Positions 9,654 through 19,997 of a stretch of DNA of 64,000 nt are shown here, in pieces. The notes under the pieces were generated by a model, which was not told the origin of the DNA, did no database searches, and was given only the letters and a program-made list of their open reading frames with translations. The stretch's first letter is position 1; each line of letters opens with the position of its first letter. The position numbers and the translations under genes are program-made. Source of the stretch: Agarophyton chilense (Eukaryota > Rhodophyta > Florideophyceae > Gracilariales > Gracilariaceae); assembly GCA_030374765.1 (NCBI GenBank), contig JARGXX010000105.1, positions 1,674,001 through 1,738,000 on the forward strand, given 5' to 3'.

Positions 9654-11480
9654 ATGGGGGACGCAAGAAGCGTTTATACGCAGTCGGACCGGTGTTCCGG
9701 GTACTCATCGTCATCACGAATTTCTCGCCGCCCGACCAACTCTTATAGTTCTCCACAGCATTCTGTTCCTCACCGCTCTTCAGCTCGATCTCTCGCGATG
9801 GATCCGAACGCCGGGTCCAACCCGTTTCAGCCCTCCTCTGAGGATGTGCCTTCTGGGGCTCCGTCCAACACTGCTGGTTATGCGTCGCAGCCTACTGTTC
9901 AACTCGGTCCATACCGTTCGTTCCCCACACCGTACACCGGATTCCGGTCGGTATCGTTACCTCAGCCAACCGTGGCTCCGATGCCGAACGCGGCTTCCGT
10001 CGCCTCTGCGGGTGTGATTCGAGCTCCTTCTCGTCGTGCTCAGCGGAGCTACCCGCACCCTGCGGATTTCTATGGACGAGATCCTCTCGACAACGTTGAA
10101 ATTTTCGCGCAAGCGCCCTGGTTTAATCCAGTTGCTATCCGCGATGACGCGTTGATACAACAGTATGTACACGGTGGGTACTTCCCTGACGGTATTCCGG
10201 AACACGCGATTTATAGCGATGACTGGGCGAGCCATATTGCTTTGCCAGACAACGCGATTGCGCGATATTCAACGGAAACCTTGTCCAAAGCCCGTACGCG
10301 GTTCACCAAGCTGATTTACCAGCGTCTTCAGCGATTCATCAGTACGGTTCTCCTCCCGCAGGACTGGGAACTAGATACCTGGAAAGCCCGTACCGACGGT
10401 GAAGGTTAGTCGTATATCGAGACACTCGTTAAAGTCGATGTTAGCTGTTGGCGCGGTGTGCGCGGTGTGCGTGATGCAGCTCTCTGCTTTCAGCAACCTC
10501 TTCTCCGTGCGGAGTTCCGCTTCCTTCGAAAGCGTGACATTCCCTATTGGGATTATTCTCGTTGGGAACGTCGTACTCGATCACGTTTGGGCTATTTGGT
10601 GCCGTATCAAATGATCGAGATTGACCGCACCTGGCGGAACGCGCGCTTCGGGCGCTACATCGGTATTCCGGAGCATTGGGCGGCGATCGAGAGTCCTTGT
10701 GGTTGCCCTGTGGAGCTCCCACCGGCGATCTCCTACATTGGGTCCGCGTTGGTTAACAACCCGTTCTCGGGATATTAGACGGTAGTTTATACCGAGTTTA
10801 TCGCCAAGATGGCCGTCTTCCTCCTGTGGGATGCTTATGATACCTTTAGAGTTTGGTACATGTCGCCCACAGCGCGAAAGTATGCGAGAGAACTCGATCT
10901 TTCCCTTGTCCTGGGATCCCGTGCGAACCATGCCGACGTCCTCCATCTTGTGGATTTCATCGACAGTGTCCACTGGTCTGGAGTGCCAGCTGATCAGTCC
11001 GCTCGCGGAACCCGTGCAAGACACCACGACCATTCTCCTGGACGAACAGCAAGTGCTGGAGATTTCGTTTGGTACGACCCCTGGACGCGCCAGTTGATCA
11101 GCTCCGAGCAGGCTCGCTTTCTTCGGGAGAACCCGCGTGACATGCCACCGAACCAGCTTACTGCATACGTGTACGATGCTACTCCATCCGAGAACGGAGA
11201 GGAACCGTGTGAGGAAGCGCCGGGAGCTGAGGCTGAACTCGGTTACGAGGACAAGCCAGAGCAGGCAGGCGTAGCGACTTCCGTCGATCAATCCGCAGCG
11301 GCGAGAGTTGCTCAAGAGTACTCTCATGGGTTTACCCAACAACCGAGTGCAGTGCCGGTCGAAGATCCAGGCTTGGATCCGCTGAGGCAGTTCCTCTTAG
11401 ATGCGGGCTTTCCCGTGGACCAAGTTGAGGGTGATCGCGCACAGCTTCTTGCGAACCTGCGTGCTCGCACGTCTCTTTGA
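9654..11480 (+). pseudogene. Gypsy-A antisense accessory frame (aORF-A), copy 1
   Basis: A long plus-strand coding region opposite to gag-pol. It begins about 25 bp from the inner edge of the 3' LTR (first plausible ATG at 9798) and ends about 180 bp short of the end of the chromodomain frame. The first third is Ser/Pro-rich; the middle is rich in aromatic residues and Arg, with segments such as PYWDYSRWERR and WRNARFGRYIG; the end is acidic and ends at 11480. I recognise no family. The same region is present in copy 2 (58684-60510), sharing the same few breaks, so the source copy was probably already broken. It is not a chance shadow: it is long, codon-like, lies outside pol, and has counterparts at the same place in two other gypsy families. 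Confidence 0.6.
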
Positions 11481-11591
11481 TGATCCTAGAAAAGACTCCT
11501 AGTCAACACCCTTGCGGTGGTATCTTGATACCAATAAAACTCCGGTGACTTCGTGTCTTCACGTTCTTTTCTTATCTTCTAGTCTTCATCT

Positions 11592-11638
11592 CTTCTCGCT
11601 TCTCGAGTTCTTAACTTCTTCTTCTCGCTTCTCGAGTT
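11592..11638. repeat. Duplicated 18-bp pyrimidine motif between convergent frames of Gypsy-A
   Basis: CTTCTCGCTTCTCGAGTT occurs at 11592-11609 and again at 11621-11638, and likewise in copy 2 at 60621-60638 and 60650-60667. It lies in the gap between the ends of aORF-A and of the chromodomain frame, where transcripts from both strands should end. Confidence 0.8.
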
Positions 11639-11661
11639 TTTACTACCTTTGTAGCTCATAC

Positions 11662-12300
11662 TTAGAAATGGGATGTGCCCATGAGCCCGACTATCGAGGA
11701 GTCGATATCTCTGGGGAGTGGTAATCGCATGCGTCGATGATATCGCACGAGTTGCGAACGGGGGATAAGAGCTATAGGTTCCCACGTATCCGCTTCCGGA
11801 GTAAAACCGTACCAACGGACTCGATACAGTAATTCTCTAGTATCTTCATGCTCGCCATGTTCACATATGCGATCCATCACATATTCCTGGGCGTTTCCCA
11901 AAGCTTTCGCTGTTGGCGCGAGACTCCTGTTAACAGGTTTGAAATGCCTTAGGGCTGACCCAAGCGTCTCTGTGTTAGCAGTCTCAGCGTCGCTAAGCGT
12001 TCGCTCGTCGACTAACTGTCGTTCTGCCCGCAGGGGCATTGTACTCATTCCTTGAGAACCTTTCTCAGATAAAGAGCTTTCCTGTTTTCCAGGTTCCATA
12101 GAAGCGTAATTCTTGCTACTTCTCAATTCCATTCGTGGATGAACTTCCTTCGGTTTATCCGATTCTGACCGCTGTTCGGTGGACGATGGTGCTTGCACCA
12201 CGACAGGAGGCAATACCTCTTCTTCTTCCTGCCCACGAGGGATGGGAGCCGATATCGGCGGAACAGCGAGTGGCGCTTCACCTGACGGTTCAGCCTAAAG
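11662..12300 (-). pseudogene. Gypsy-A copy 1 pol C-terminus with chromodomain
   Basis: The minus-strand segment ends with a chromodomain: YVMDRI, then LLYRVRWYGF, then DTWEPI (family Y-x-V-E-x-I, Y-x-V-K-W-x-G, x-T-W-E-P). The conserved aromatic residues that bind methylated histone tails are visible. In chromoviruses this domain follows integrase and steers insertion to chromatin marks. The stretch upstream is a low-complexity acidic linker. Confidence 0.85.
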
Positions 12301-13720
12301 TGGCAACGGCGCGTGTTCGCGTGCACTCGTTTCCAAGTCCTTGGAGCCAAAGCCCAAAACATCTTTCCTGCTTTCAGGTTCCATTTCTGTACTTACAGGT
12401 GTGCGCGTGCCACGGGGCATATCCCGATACTTCAGAAGCTGTCTGTGATTGGCGTACGCAACCGCCGGCGGTGGGAGATCAGGAGCTTTCTCCTCCGCTT
12501 GAGCCATTGGTGGCGGTTCACTCTCCTCAGAGTCACTTGGGCTTTTGCCTTGACGTTCCGTCGCACTTGCCTCCTTAGTTCTACCAGATACCTGGACTTC
12601 CATTAGCGGGTCAGGCGCGACTTCAACGCCATCGCGCGATACATGTTCAACGTCCTCACCTGTATTGATGACCACTGTGTCTTCATCAAGGTCCACCACT
12701 TTGAAGGGTCCAGCCGCTATCGGCAACAACTTATGACGAGATTGTTCCTGTTTGTCAGGTCTTTCGACTCGTACGAAGACGTGACCTCCAACTCGGATTG
12801 CCGGATTTCCTCTACGCCTTCTGGCGTCATAGTTTCGCTTATAGCGAGCTTGCGTCTTTGATAATTCCGCTCTGGCCTTCAGGTCATTTCTCCATTTCAG
12901 ATGGTACTTAGCCGGGGTCGGCGGGTCTAATTCTGTCTCTTCGTCAAGCGCAACCGGTAAAGCCGGAGGGTTACGTGAGAGCACGAGGTCAAACGGTGCC
13001 GTCTTTGTAGAGGTATGCACTTGCGTATTGTACGCGTAGCACAGAGTATCTGTTAACATGTCCCATTCTTTCGGGTGGTCCGCGATGTACTGTCGTAATG
13101 CTGATATCAGCTTGCGGTTGAAACGCTCCACCTGACCGTTGCATTGCGGATGATAGGTCGTGATAAACACGTTTCGAATGCTCATAATGCGGCAAACATT
13201 CTGAAAGAACTATGCAACGAATTGCTTCCCATTATCTGATAACAGACCTTCTGGCGGTCCGTATATAAATACCCAGTGTTTGATAAACGACTGTGCGATT
13301 ACGGTTGCAGTTATCCACTTCAGCGGCACAGTCCGCACTAGCTTCGAGAAGCGGTCGGTGATTACCAATAGGTAGCGATAACCTCGCCTTGAGCGAATCA
13401 ATTCCCCTAGGATGTCGATACTGACGTATTGTAAAGGCGCTTTCGCCTGAAATAACGTCATCGGTTTCCGCTTCCTGTAAAGCTTCACGCGATTCTTCGC
13501 ACATGTTGTACACAACCTCACTGTAGCATGGCAGTCCATTGCCAAAGTAGGCCAGTGAAAATCTCTTCTTAGAGTCATGAACAACTTCGTTCCTCCTGGA
13601 TGACCAGACAGCCTGCTGTAGTGGGCCAGATAGAGTACTCGACTCTTCAAAACGTGTGGAATTACGATTTGATTATGCTTTTCGACATGTCTTAATAGTA
13701 TTCCTCGTGAATCGAGTGAA
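12300..13720 (-). pseudogene. Gypsy-A copy 1 integrase
   Basis: In minus-strand order: an H2C2 zinc-binding region (HYSRLSGHPGG and LCTTCAKN), a DDE core with YVSIDILGEL, a D-N-G-K-Q-F segment and YHPQCNGQVERFNR, and a GPY/F-like module (GPFKVV) near 12.7 kb. This is standard Ty3/gypsy integrase. It is broken in a small number of places. Confidence 0.85.
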
Positions 13721-15220
13721 AAGGGGAGCTCCTCTCCCCCGTTAAGACGAGAGCGTATCGACGCACAAAACGTATCGGCGTGTTGCTCATTGAGGAGCTC
13801 AGTGCACGAGATTCGCTCGAGTTGAACTGAAGGGTCAGTGTCTGCTAATGAAAGGAACGGGTCTGCATCCGAATAATCATCAAGGGTCTCTTGTTCCTCT
13901 TCTTCAAAAGATGGTGAATGGGTCTCCATGTAGAAGCAAGGTATCTCTTCATCGATTTCGCCTTGAGTTTCGCCCAGTGTTTTGAGTCGCGATAGCGCGT
14001 CAGCTTGGACATTGGCCAATCCCTTCTTATACTTCACTTCGAAATCGAATTCAGAAAGGCGTAAGCGCCATCGTGTGAGACGACCAGACGGGTCTGTAAT
14101 GGACAGTAACCATCGTAGAGACGAATGATCCGTGTTGACGGTAAAATGTTCTCCTTGGAGATAGGGTCGCAATGTGTTTGGAGCCCATACGACGGCAAGG
14201 CATTCCTTTTCTGAAACTGAATACTTCTTTTCAGCTGCGTTCAGCGATGTTCACCAGTAACCAATGGGTTCGCGTTCACCATCAGGGTGTGTTAGAAAAA
14301 GGGCACACCCTACTTGGTACTCGCTAGAGTCGGTATCCACTGAGTACGGCAGGTTGAGGACGGGCAGCGCCAAGACTGGAGCTGTAATAATCTTTGTCTT
14401 CAGCGTGTCGAACGCTTCCGCTTCAGCTTGTCTGAATTGTTTCAGCTGTACTGGTTGTCCTTTACGCAGCTTTGCGTTGAGCGGTGCCGCTATATGCGAG
14501 TATCGCGGCACGAATCATCTGTAGACGTTGCACAAGCCGAGGAAAGAACGCAATTGCTTCTGTGTTGACGGAGTTTGTACTTCGCGGAGAGCCTCTGTTT
14601 GTGCCTCTTGAATGGCAAGCTGTCCCGGCTTGATCACATGTCCTAAGTACCGGACGATGCCAGCGAACCATTCGCATTTCTTGAACTTCAAGGTGATACC
14701 TGCGCTCTGTAGTGCTTTGAGGATCTCCTCGACATGCCGTAAATGGCTTTCCACATCCTGGGAAAAGATGATCACATCGTCCAATTAGACTAAACAAGTC
14801 TTCCACTTGTATCTTCAGAGCAAGATGTCCAGAGTACGCTGGAAAGTAACCGGTGCATTCGTTAAGCCAAAAGGCATCCTTTTGAAACGGTAGAGACCAG
14901 CGTGACAAGCAAATGCGGTTTAATCTTGGTCTTCTTCCGCTACAGGCACCTGTCAATAGCCAGAGTTGGCGTCCAACGTGGTGAACACGTTCGCTTCTCC
15001 TAAGCTGTCAATACATTCGTCCATTCGAGGCAACGGGTATGTATCTCGAACTGTAACTGCATTCAGTTTTCGGTAATCGATACAGAATCGTAAAGAACCA
15101 TCAGGTTTTGGAACCAGCACCACTGGTGAGGCCCAAGCAGATTGAGCTGCATCGATTACTCCTTCTTCCAGCATTTTTCTGACATTCTCTTCCTCGATTT
15201 GGCGAGTTCGTGGTCCCGCT
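13720..15220 (-). pseudogene. Gypsy-A copy 1 reverse transcriptase and RNase H
   Basis: RT motifs ASPVVLVPKPDG, LRFCIDYRKLN, FTTLDANSGY and the catalytic x-x-D-D box (DDVIIFSQDV) are visible, followed by an RNase H region with the strands VNTDHSSLRWLL and SRLTRWRLRLSEF-type motifs. The order RT, RNase H, integrase places the element in Ty3/gypsy. Broken, with a few breaks. Confidence 0.85.
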
Positions 15221-16250
15221 CTCTAGGGTGGTTGGGAGATGGGTCGTGACCCTTGGACCAAATCAATATGGTGTTCCGTAGCGGAGATCTCTCCTAGATT
15301 TCCACTCCACATGGATGTATACTTCTTCAGCATAGACCTGATCTTCGTTCTGTAGTGTTCCGACACATGTGCTAAGTCTAGCTCATCGACCAGTCTCTCT
15401 GGATCCTTTGCCGATTGCAATTGATCTCCAGACGGAGTTTGCAGTTCTTCGTCTGTGTCACCGACATGGGTTAATCCCAATACTTCTGCAGTAGAAATAT
15501 GAGTAGGGAACACCACTGTGGGATGAGGCAAAGCTGTTGCAACAACCTGATTCTTCGGTATCTGATAATCGTTATCGGTGAAGTTAATCACTAGTATCCA
15601 AAAGGGGCTACCAGGATCAACCTGAACAATGCCGTTAGCGAATAGAAATCCACGAGATTCGTACATCCGAGTATTCGGTTGAATTACCACGAGTCCGTGT
15701 CGTTCTGTTCTTACTTGAACCCAAGTTTGGGTTTGCGCCTTCAGCATGGCACCCTTCGCTACTCGAATCCTCGGCGAGACACGTCCTCGGGATTTCCTGT
15801 ATTTCATAGATGGTGGAAGTGGAGGTGCTTCAGAGCAACGACGCATTGGCTTGCGAACAATTGGTACCATTGATCCATCATCTAGCTCCACTAGTCTTCT
15901 TCGCGGGCGATTGGCTTCGACAAACTTGTCGCAATAATCACATCCCAGTACCACTGGTGCAGCTAACGTCTTACAGACGATGAAGTCGACTAGGACTACA
16001 AAGCGTCCCAAACGCACCACGAGTCGAACTGTTCCCAGTGTCTTCACAGCATTTTTATTGGCATCCCGGATGTCCGGTAAAGGACCGTATCGAATAAGTT
16101 CTAAGTCAGCAGGAGCGAGCTCCGGTTCCCGTATAAAGTTCGGACCAGCACCTGTGTACAGGATAGTCAATCGACGAGATAACAGATTCCTGTCAGAGCC
16201 GATGTCGATATAGACCTTATAGTTTCTTTTAGACACTATCATGAGGTAAC
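15220..16250 (-). pseudogene. Gypsy-A copy 1 aspartic protease region
   Basis: A TGAGPNF box (family D-T-G-A-x-x-N) marks the aspartic protease that cuts the polyprotein, followed by a beta-rich segment with VVLGCDY, the expected second half. The Ty3/gypsy protease-to-RT linker fills the remainder. Confidence 0.7.
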
Positions 16251-16439
16251 TTTCCCGTTTTGACGGGCAAGTATAACGTCTCCAAGGACGATGTAGCTCA
16301 CAGTCAAAGTGTACTCGCTTTCCGTCCGGCGGTGGGAGGCCTCGAGAGAATCTTGGGCTTCCAAGCGCGGGAGGAGGGAGGCGAGCTCTCCCTGGTCAGC
16401 ACTACCGGATCGACTAGTGCCAACCCCCTGGGGGCTTCC

Positions 16440-18465
16440 TCACTTAGTTTTCCGGTTCCACCGGCTGATTCGCCTCAAAGGCGCCTCTTCCTACCGGGGT
16501 TCCAGGTTGTAACAATTCAGCATTCTGAACAACCGGCTTGTCAGTCCGGCGCATTGGTGTCTGAGAAAACCACCTTTTGGCTTTCCAATACATGGCCGCC
16601 GGTACGCGGCTCCTTTTCTCTTCTGAGAGTGCTTCGTAATTCGTCATGATACGACTCAGATTTTTTGCAAGAAGCTTGCATTCTGCACTCAAATGGTGTT
16701 TTCCATAACATGAATACCATATCAAACCGTTACGACGGTTGGTCAACATAGGTTGTGAACGGTATGCCGTGCGAGTATCCACCCATCCGGGTTTCTCGTT
16801 CTTAAAAAATCCTTGTGGAGGCACCGTGTAGGGACGGTACATAGGGCGACGGCCCTCCAGAGCCATTAGGGCTTCCTCGTCCTGAGACTCCGAGTGTGAG
16901 AGATCCACTGTAGGTACAGAAGAGTCCGTATATTCCATTAAATGGACCGCCTCCTCATGCGAGTCACTCCCTTTCGGTGCCAACGACGAATCTCGCGAGT
17001 CAACTGGAGATTACAGATGTAGCAGTTTGCTGCGCTGATTAACTCTGGCGGAGATCTTCCCCTTACCCATTGAGGTTCCAAAAGCCACTGAACGTCGGGG
17101 GCTACCACGCGCTCTGGCCGCGTCTCTTTCAGCTTTCTCAAACTGAACTAACTCCAAAAAGAAGACTCTTCCATGCTTCTCTCGATATCGAGCTACCAAC
17201 GAATTGATGCTCGGGTCCAGCCCGTCGATGTACAAGGTAATCTTGTCCTCCGTCGAGTGGACGTTTACACAGCGGACTGAAGCTTTGTTAAGCCTTGAGT
17301 TGTACTCAACTTCGCCCTCCTCAGGCTTTAGGGTCACATCTCTTAGGTCCAGGATCGCCTGACGTATCGCATTTGAAGTCGCGTAACTGCGCAGCAAATA
17401 CTGCACCGCCCTTGGCCGTGAGGTAACGCCGCCTTCATCGGCTGTCAATGATCCGCATACGGAACGATATGGCTCTAAAGCAAAAACCCTTCAGGAAGTG
17501 TAGTAAAGACACAAATGCCTGTGGTTCACTCATCTCTAGATTGTCTGCTTCGGCAACGAATCGAGTGAGAAACTCGATAACGAGAATTGGGGGTTTCCCA
17601 TTAAATATTAAATCATTAAGGCCGATCTTCAATCGTTTGATGTGATCCTTCACTTTCGCGGTTTCGCATTCTGAGCGCTTCTTGCTCTTCACCTTCAGAC
17701 GGTAGTACCTGTAGTTCAGGACCTTTCGATAAAGCGGATTCGTGCACGGGAGCAACTTCAATCCTCTTTAAGGTGAGCCTTTTTTCTCATTAACCACGAA
17801 GACGTGTTCTTCTTCCGAGATCGGGCCTTTCGATGACCATCATCACTGTCGTCGTCATTTGACGTATCTGAATCATCAGAATCATCAGTACTGGAACTGA
17901 AACCCTCCGTAATTGACGATTCATCACTCGAATCACCTGCGGACTTCCGCTTCTTACGTCGTGACTTCGACTTCTTCGAACGAGCTTCCTTCAAAGGAGC
18001 TCCTTCTTCTTCCAGCACGACTGGTTTAGCAGCAGTCTGTGCATGAACTGCCGCCTCCAGGCGTTCTAAACGAGGCTTAACTCGAGTAAGGACTTCCTCT
18101 ACATCCAAGGTTAAGCCGGGTACCGCATCGGGCGTATTCCCGTACCTCTCCAGTAGATGGTTCAAATCCTGACGTAGTATTTTCACTGATGCAGAGACCT
18201 GCTTCCCATCGTCTTGACGAACGAGTGCTTGATGCGCACTGCGTAATTGTTCGACATCAGCGATAAGAGCAGCGATCTGCGATTCCAACGCAACCATGCG
18301 CACACGCGAAGCGCTTGACTCAGACTTGAGACGACGCACTTCCCTGCGCAAATCATCCTCTTCTTGAGGTCCGACGACCTCAGGGTCAACTAGAGCTTCT
18401 GTGGTGGGCGTGACTGCCGCTGCCACAGGGGCCGGTATATCCGAGAGATCTCGTTCATCATTCAC
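16440..18465 (-). pseudogene. Gypsy-A copy 1 gag
   Basis: The N-terminal part (about 17.76-18.47 kb) has a coiled-coil-like segment followed by a Ser/Lys/Asp-rich stretch. The capsid-like part contains LNYRYYRL and PPILVIEFLTRF, which match LDYRNYRL/DPIAVLRFL in Gypsy-B and VDYRTYRL/DPIAIIEFLQKF in Gypsy-C, so all three families share one gag type. A CCHC-like knuckle (CYGKHHLSAEC) lies near 16.7 kb. Broken in several places. Confidence 0.75.
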
Positions 18466-18792
18466 CGAGCGTTAGCGCGACATCGCTTGACGATACAGCC
18501 GCTCTCCGACTTCAACAGATGAGGCGAGCCTCGGTTTCGGGGGTGGTCTCGCAGGACCGGGGCGACCAGTACTCGACTGGCTTCGTGTCTTCGGCATCCT
18601 AGACCAAACCTGAGTCCAGGTGCGAACCAAATGGTGTCTTCCACTTCTCGACCACGTGTTCAACCACGAAGAATTCTGCAATTGCCGGAGGTGGTTAGAT
18701 AAACAATAATTGTAGTGATTCCACTTCTTCCAAGTATCGATATCGATTCCACGTTCCAGGAACTAATTGTTCAGTGCAGCTGAACACAGTGG

Positions 18793-18810
18793 TTCTAAGT
18801 CGGGAGACCA
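18793..18810 (-). other. Primer-binding site of Gypsy-A copy 1
   Basis: On the minus strand TGGTCTCCCGACTTAGAA lies 2 bases from the inner edge of the 5' LTR. TGG at this spot is the usual complement of a tRNA 3' CCA. The same sequence, with small changes, is found beside the LTRs of Gypsy-B and Gypsy-C. Confidence 0.8.
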
Positions 18811-18812
18811 CT

Positions 18813-19479
18813 TCTAGTATCCGCTCTAACGGAGAGAGCAGACACCTGCGACAGCGTTCGGACTGCCGATGGGTCGCTTGCGGCGAAGGAAAAGGGGTGG
18901 TAGAGCTACAACACCAGCGAGCTGGAAGTGGGGTGTAAGGCCACTACTCGCCAGCGAGGGTGAATAGTGCAACTGTAAAACGTTGATGGAACGTAGGTAC
19001 GAGACGGCTCGTGAAGTGGTTGGGGGCTGACCATCTTTTATAGCTCGTCCAGATCTCCGGTTGAGAAATCCTAAGCGAGGAACAGAATAGTCAAAATGCC
19101 CATGTTGTCTCCTTTACTTGGAGTCGGCGCTCACCTCTGGTACACTATATACTGTGTACCAGGGTGAGTGCCCAAATAAATATATAAATAATACCCAGTG
19201 GTCAGCCACTTAGCCAAACCACTGTATGGGTATGGTCCCTAATGGACGTCTAGCTACAAAGGGTAGTAAAACCAGCCACGTGGATCGCCACTACATGCGC
19301 CGTTGCAAGCCACTCGACCCATGACGCCACGTGTTCCACTAGGACACTCTACCTCTAGGCATCCTATGCGGGATGCCGTTTCATATCACAATGTTGATGA
19401 TATCACTCACTTATGAGTTCCAACCGCGACTTCGCGAAAAACCAACCTATCGGATTCCCCGTCATAGTAGAATACTACA
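18813..19479 (-). repeat. Gypsy-A copy 1 right (5') LTR
   Basis: 667 bp, the same length as the left LTR, with about 10 differences by eye. Drives gag-pol leftward. The target duplication GATTG follows at 19480-19484. Confidence 0.95.
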
Positions 19480-19484
19480 GATTG

Positions 19485-19765
19485 GTTCAAGACCAATGGG
19501 TGGAATTGATATACCAAGAGGTTTTATTTAGTATCCTGAAGGAGCCTACCTTACTCTAAGGGAGAAGCGTCACTCGAGCCAAATAAATAGTAATGGCGAG
19601 GCGCTGGGATCTCCCTGGCACTGTAATGCTAATCTATTACACTAATTAATATAAATTAATAATCTAAATGAGTCCAGCTGAGGTCGGCCAGTCCACGTGG
19701 CGTCTGTCAGATCCCTCTGGGCCCGGCGGTTTACAGGGCTCAACCGTTATCGTTGCTCCTTCACA
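19485..19765 (-). repeat. Gypsy-B left LTR, second part
   Basis: Aligns with 29193-29473. Together with 8798-8962 it totals 446 bp, the same length as the right LTR once the 5-bp target duplication at 19480-19484 is removed. A purine tract on the minus strand (pyrimidines at about 19766-19780 on the plus strand) adjoins it, as expected for a polypurine tract. Confidence 0.85.
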
Positions 19766-19997
19766 TATCTCCCTCTTTAGGATTCGACCGTCACTGCGAA
19801 GACCATATAGCCTCATGATTGACCCAGGGGACGCGAGCAATTCGTTGCTCCTAGTACCATTGGGCGCGACGGGAAGTCGCGTCGTCACCATTTGCGGGGG
19901 TGCGAGGCAACGTGAGCTGACCATTGGCGCCAGAGTGGATATTAACTTGCCTAAGGACTGAAACTCACGCGTGCCGTGAGCGCTGGCCCTAGATGCA

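Larger units (their letters stand above)
8963..19479 (-). mobile_element. Gypsy-A copy 1: young Ty3/gypsy chromovirus with convergent antisense frame
   Basis: 10,517 bp between two 667-bp LTRs (8963-9629 and 18813-19479) with TGTAGTAT/ATACTACA inverted ends. The LTRs differ at roughly 10 positions by eye (about 1.5 percent), so it is young compared with its host Gypsy-B. A 5-bp target duplication (GATGG/GATTG) is confirmed by the uninterrupted copy of the target in the other Gypsy-B LTR. gag-pol reads leftward on the minus strand and ends in a chromodomain; a plus-strand accessory frame converges on it. It carries several breaks in gag-pol and a few in the accessory frame, so it is probably not autonomous. 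Confidence 0.95.

Noticed and set aside
10581-11342. 253-codon minus-strand frame inside Gypsy-A
   Set aside because: A shadow of the antisense accessory frame: it lies opposite aORF-A, has no domain, and appears at the same relative place in copy 2 only because the DNA is shared.
14462-14956. Second minus-strand frame across the RT region of Gypsy-A
   Set aside because: Out of register with the recognisable RT motifs; composition is that of a shadow frame.
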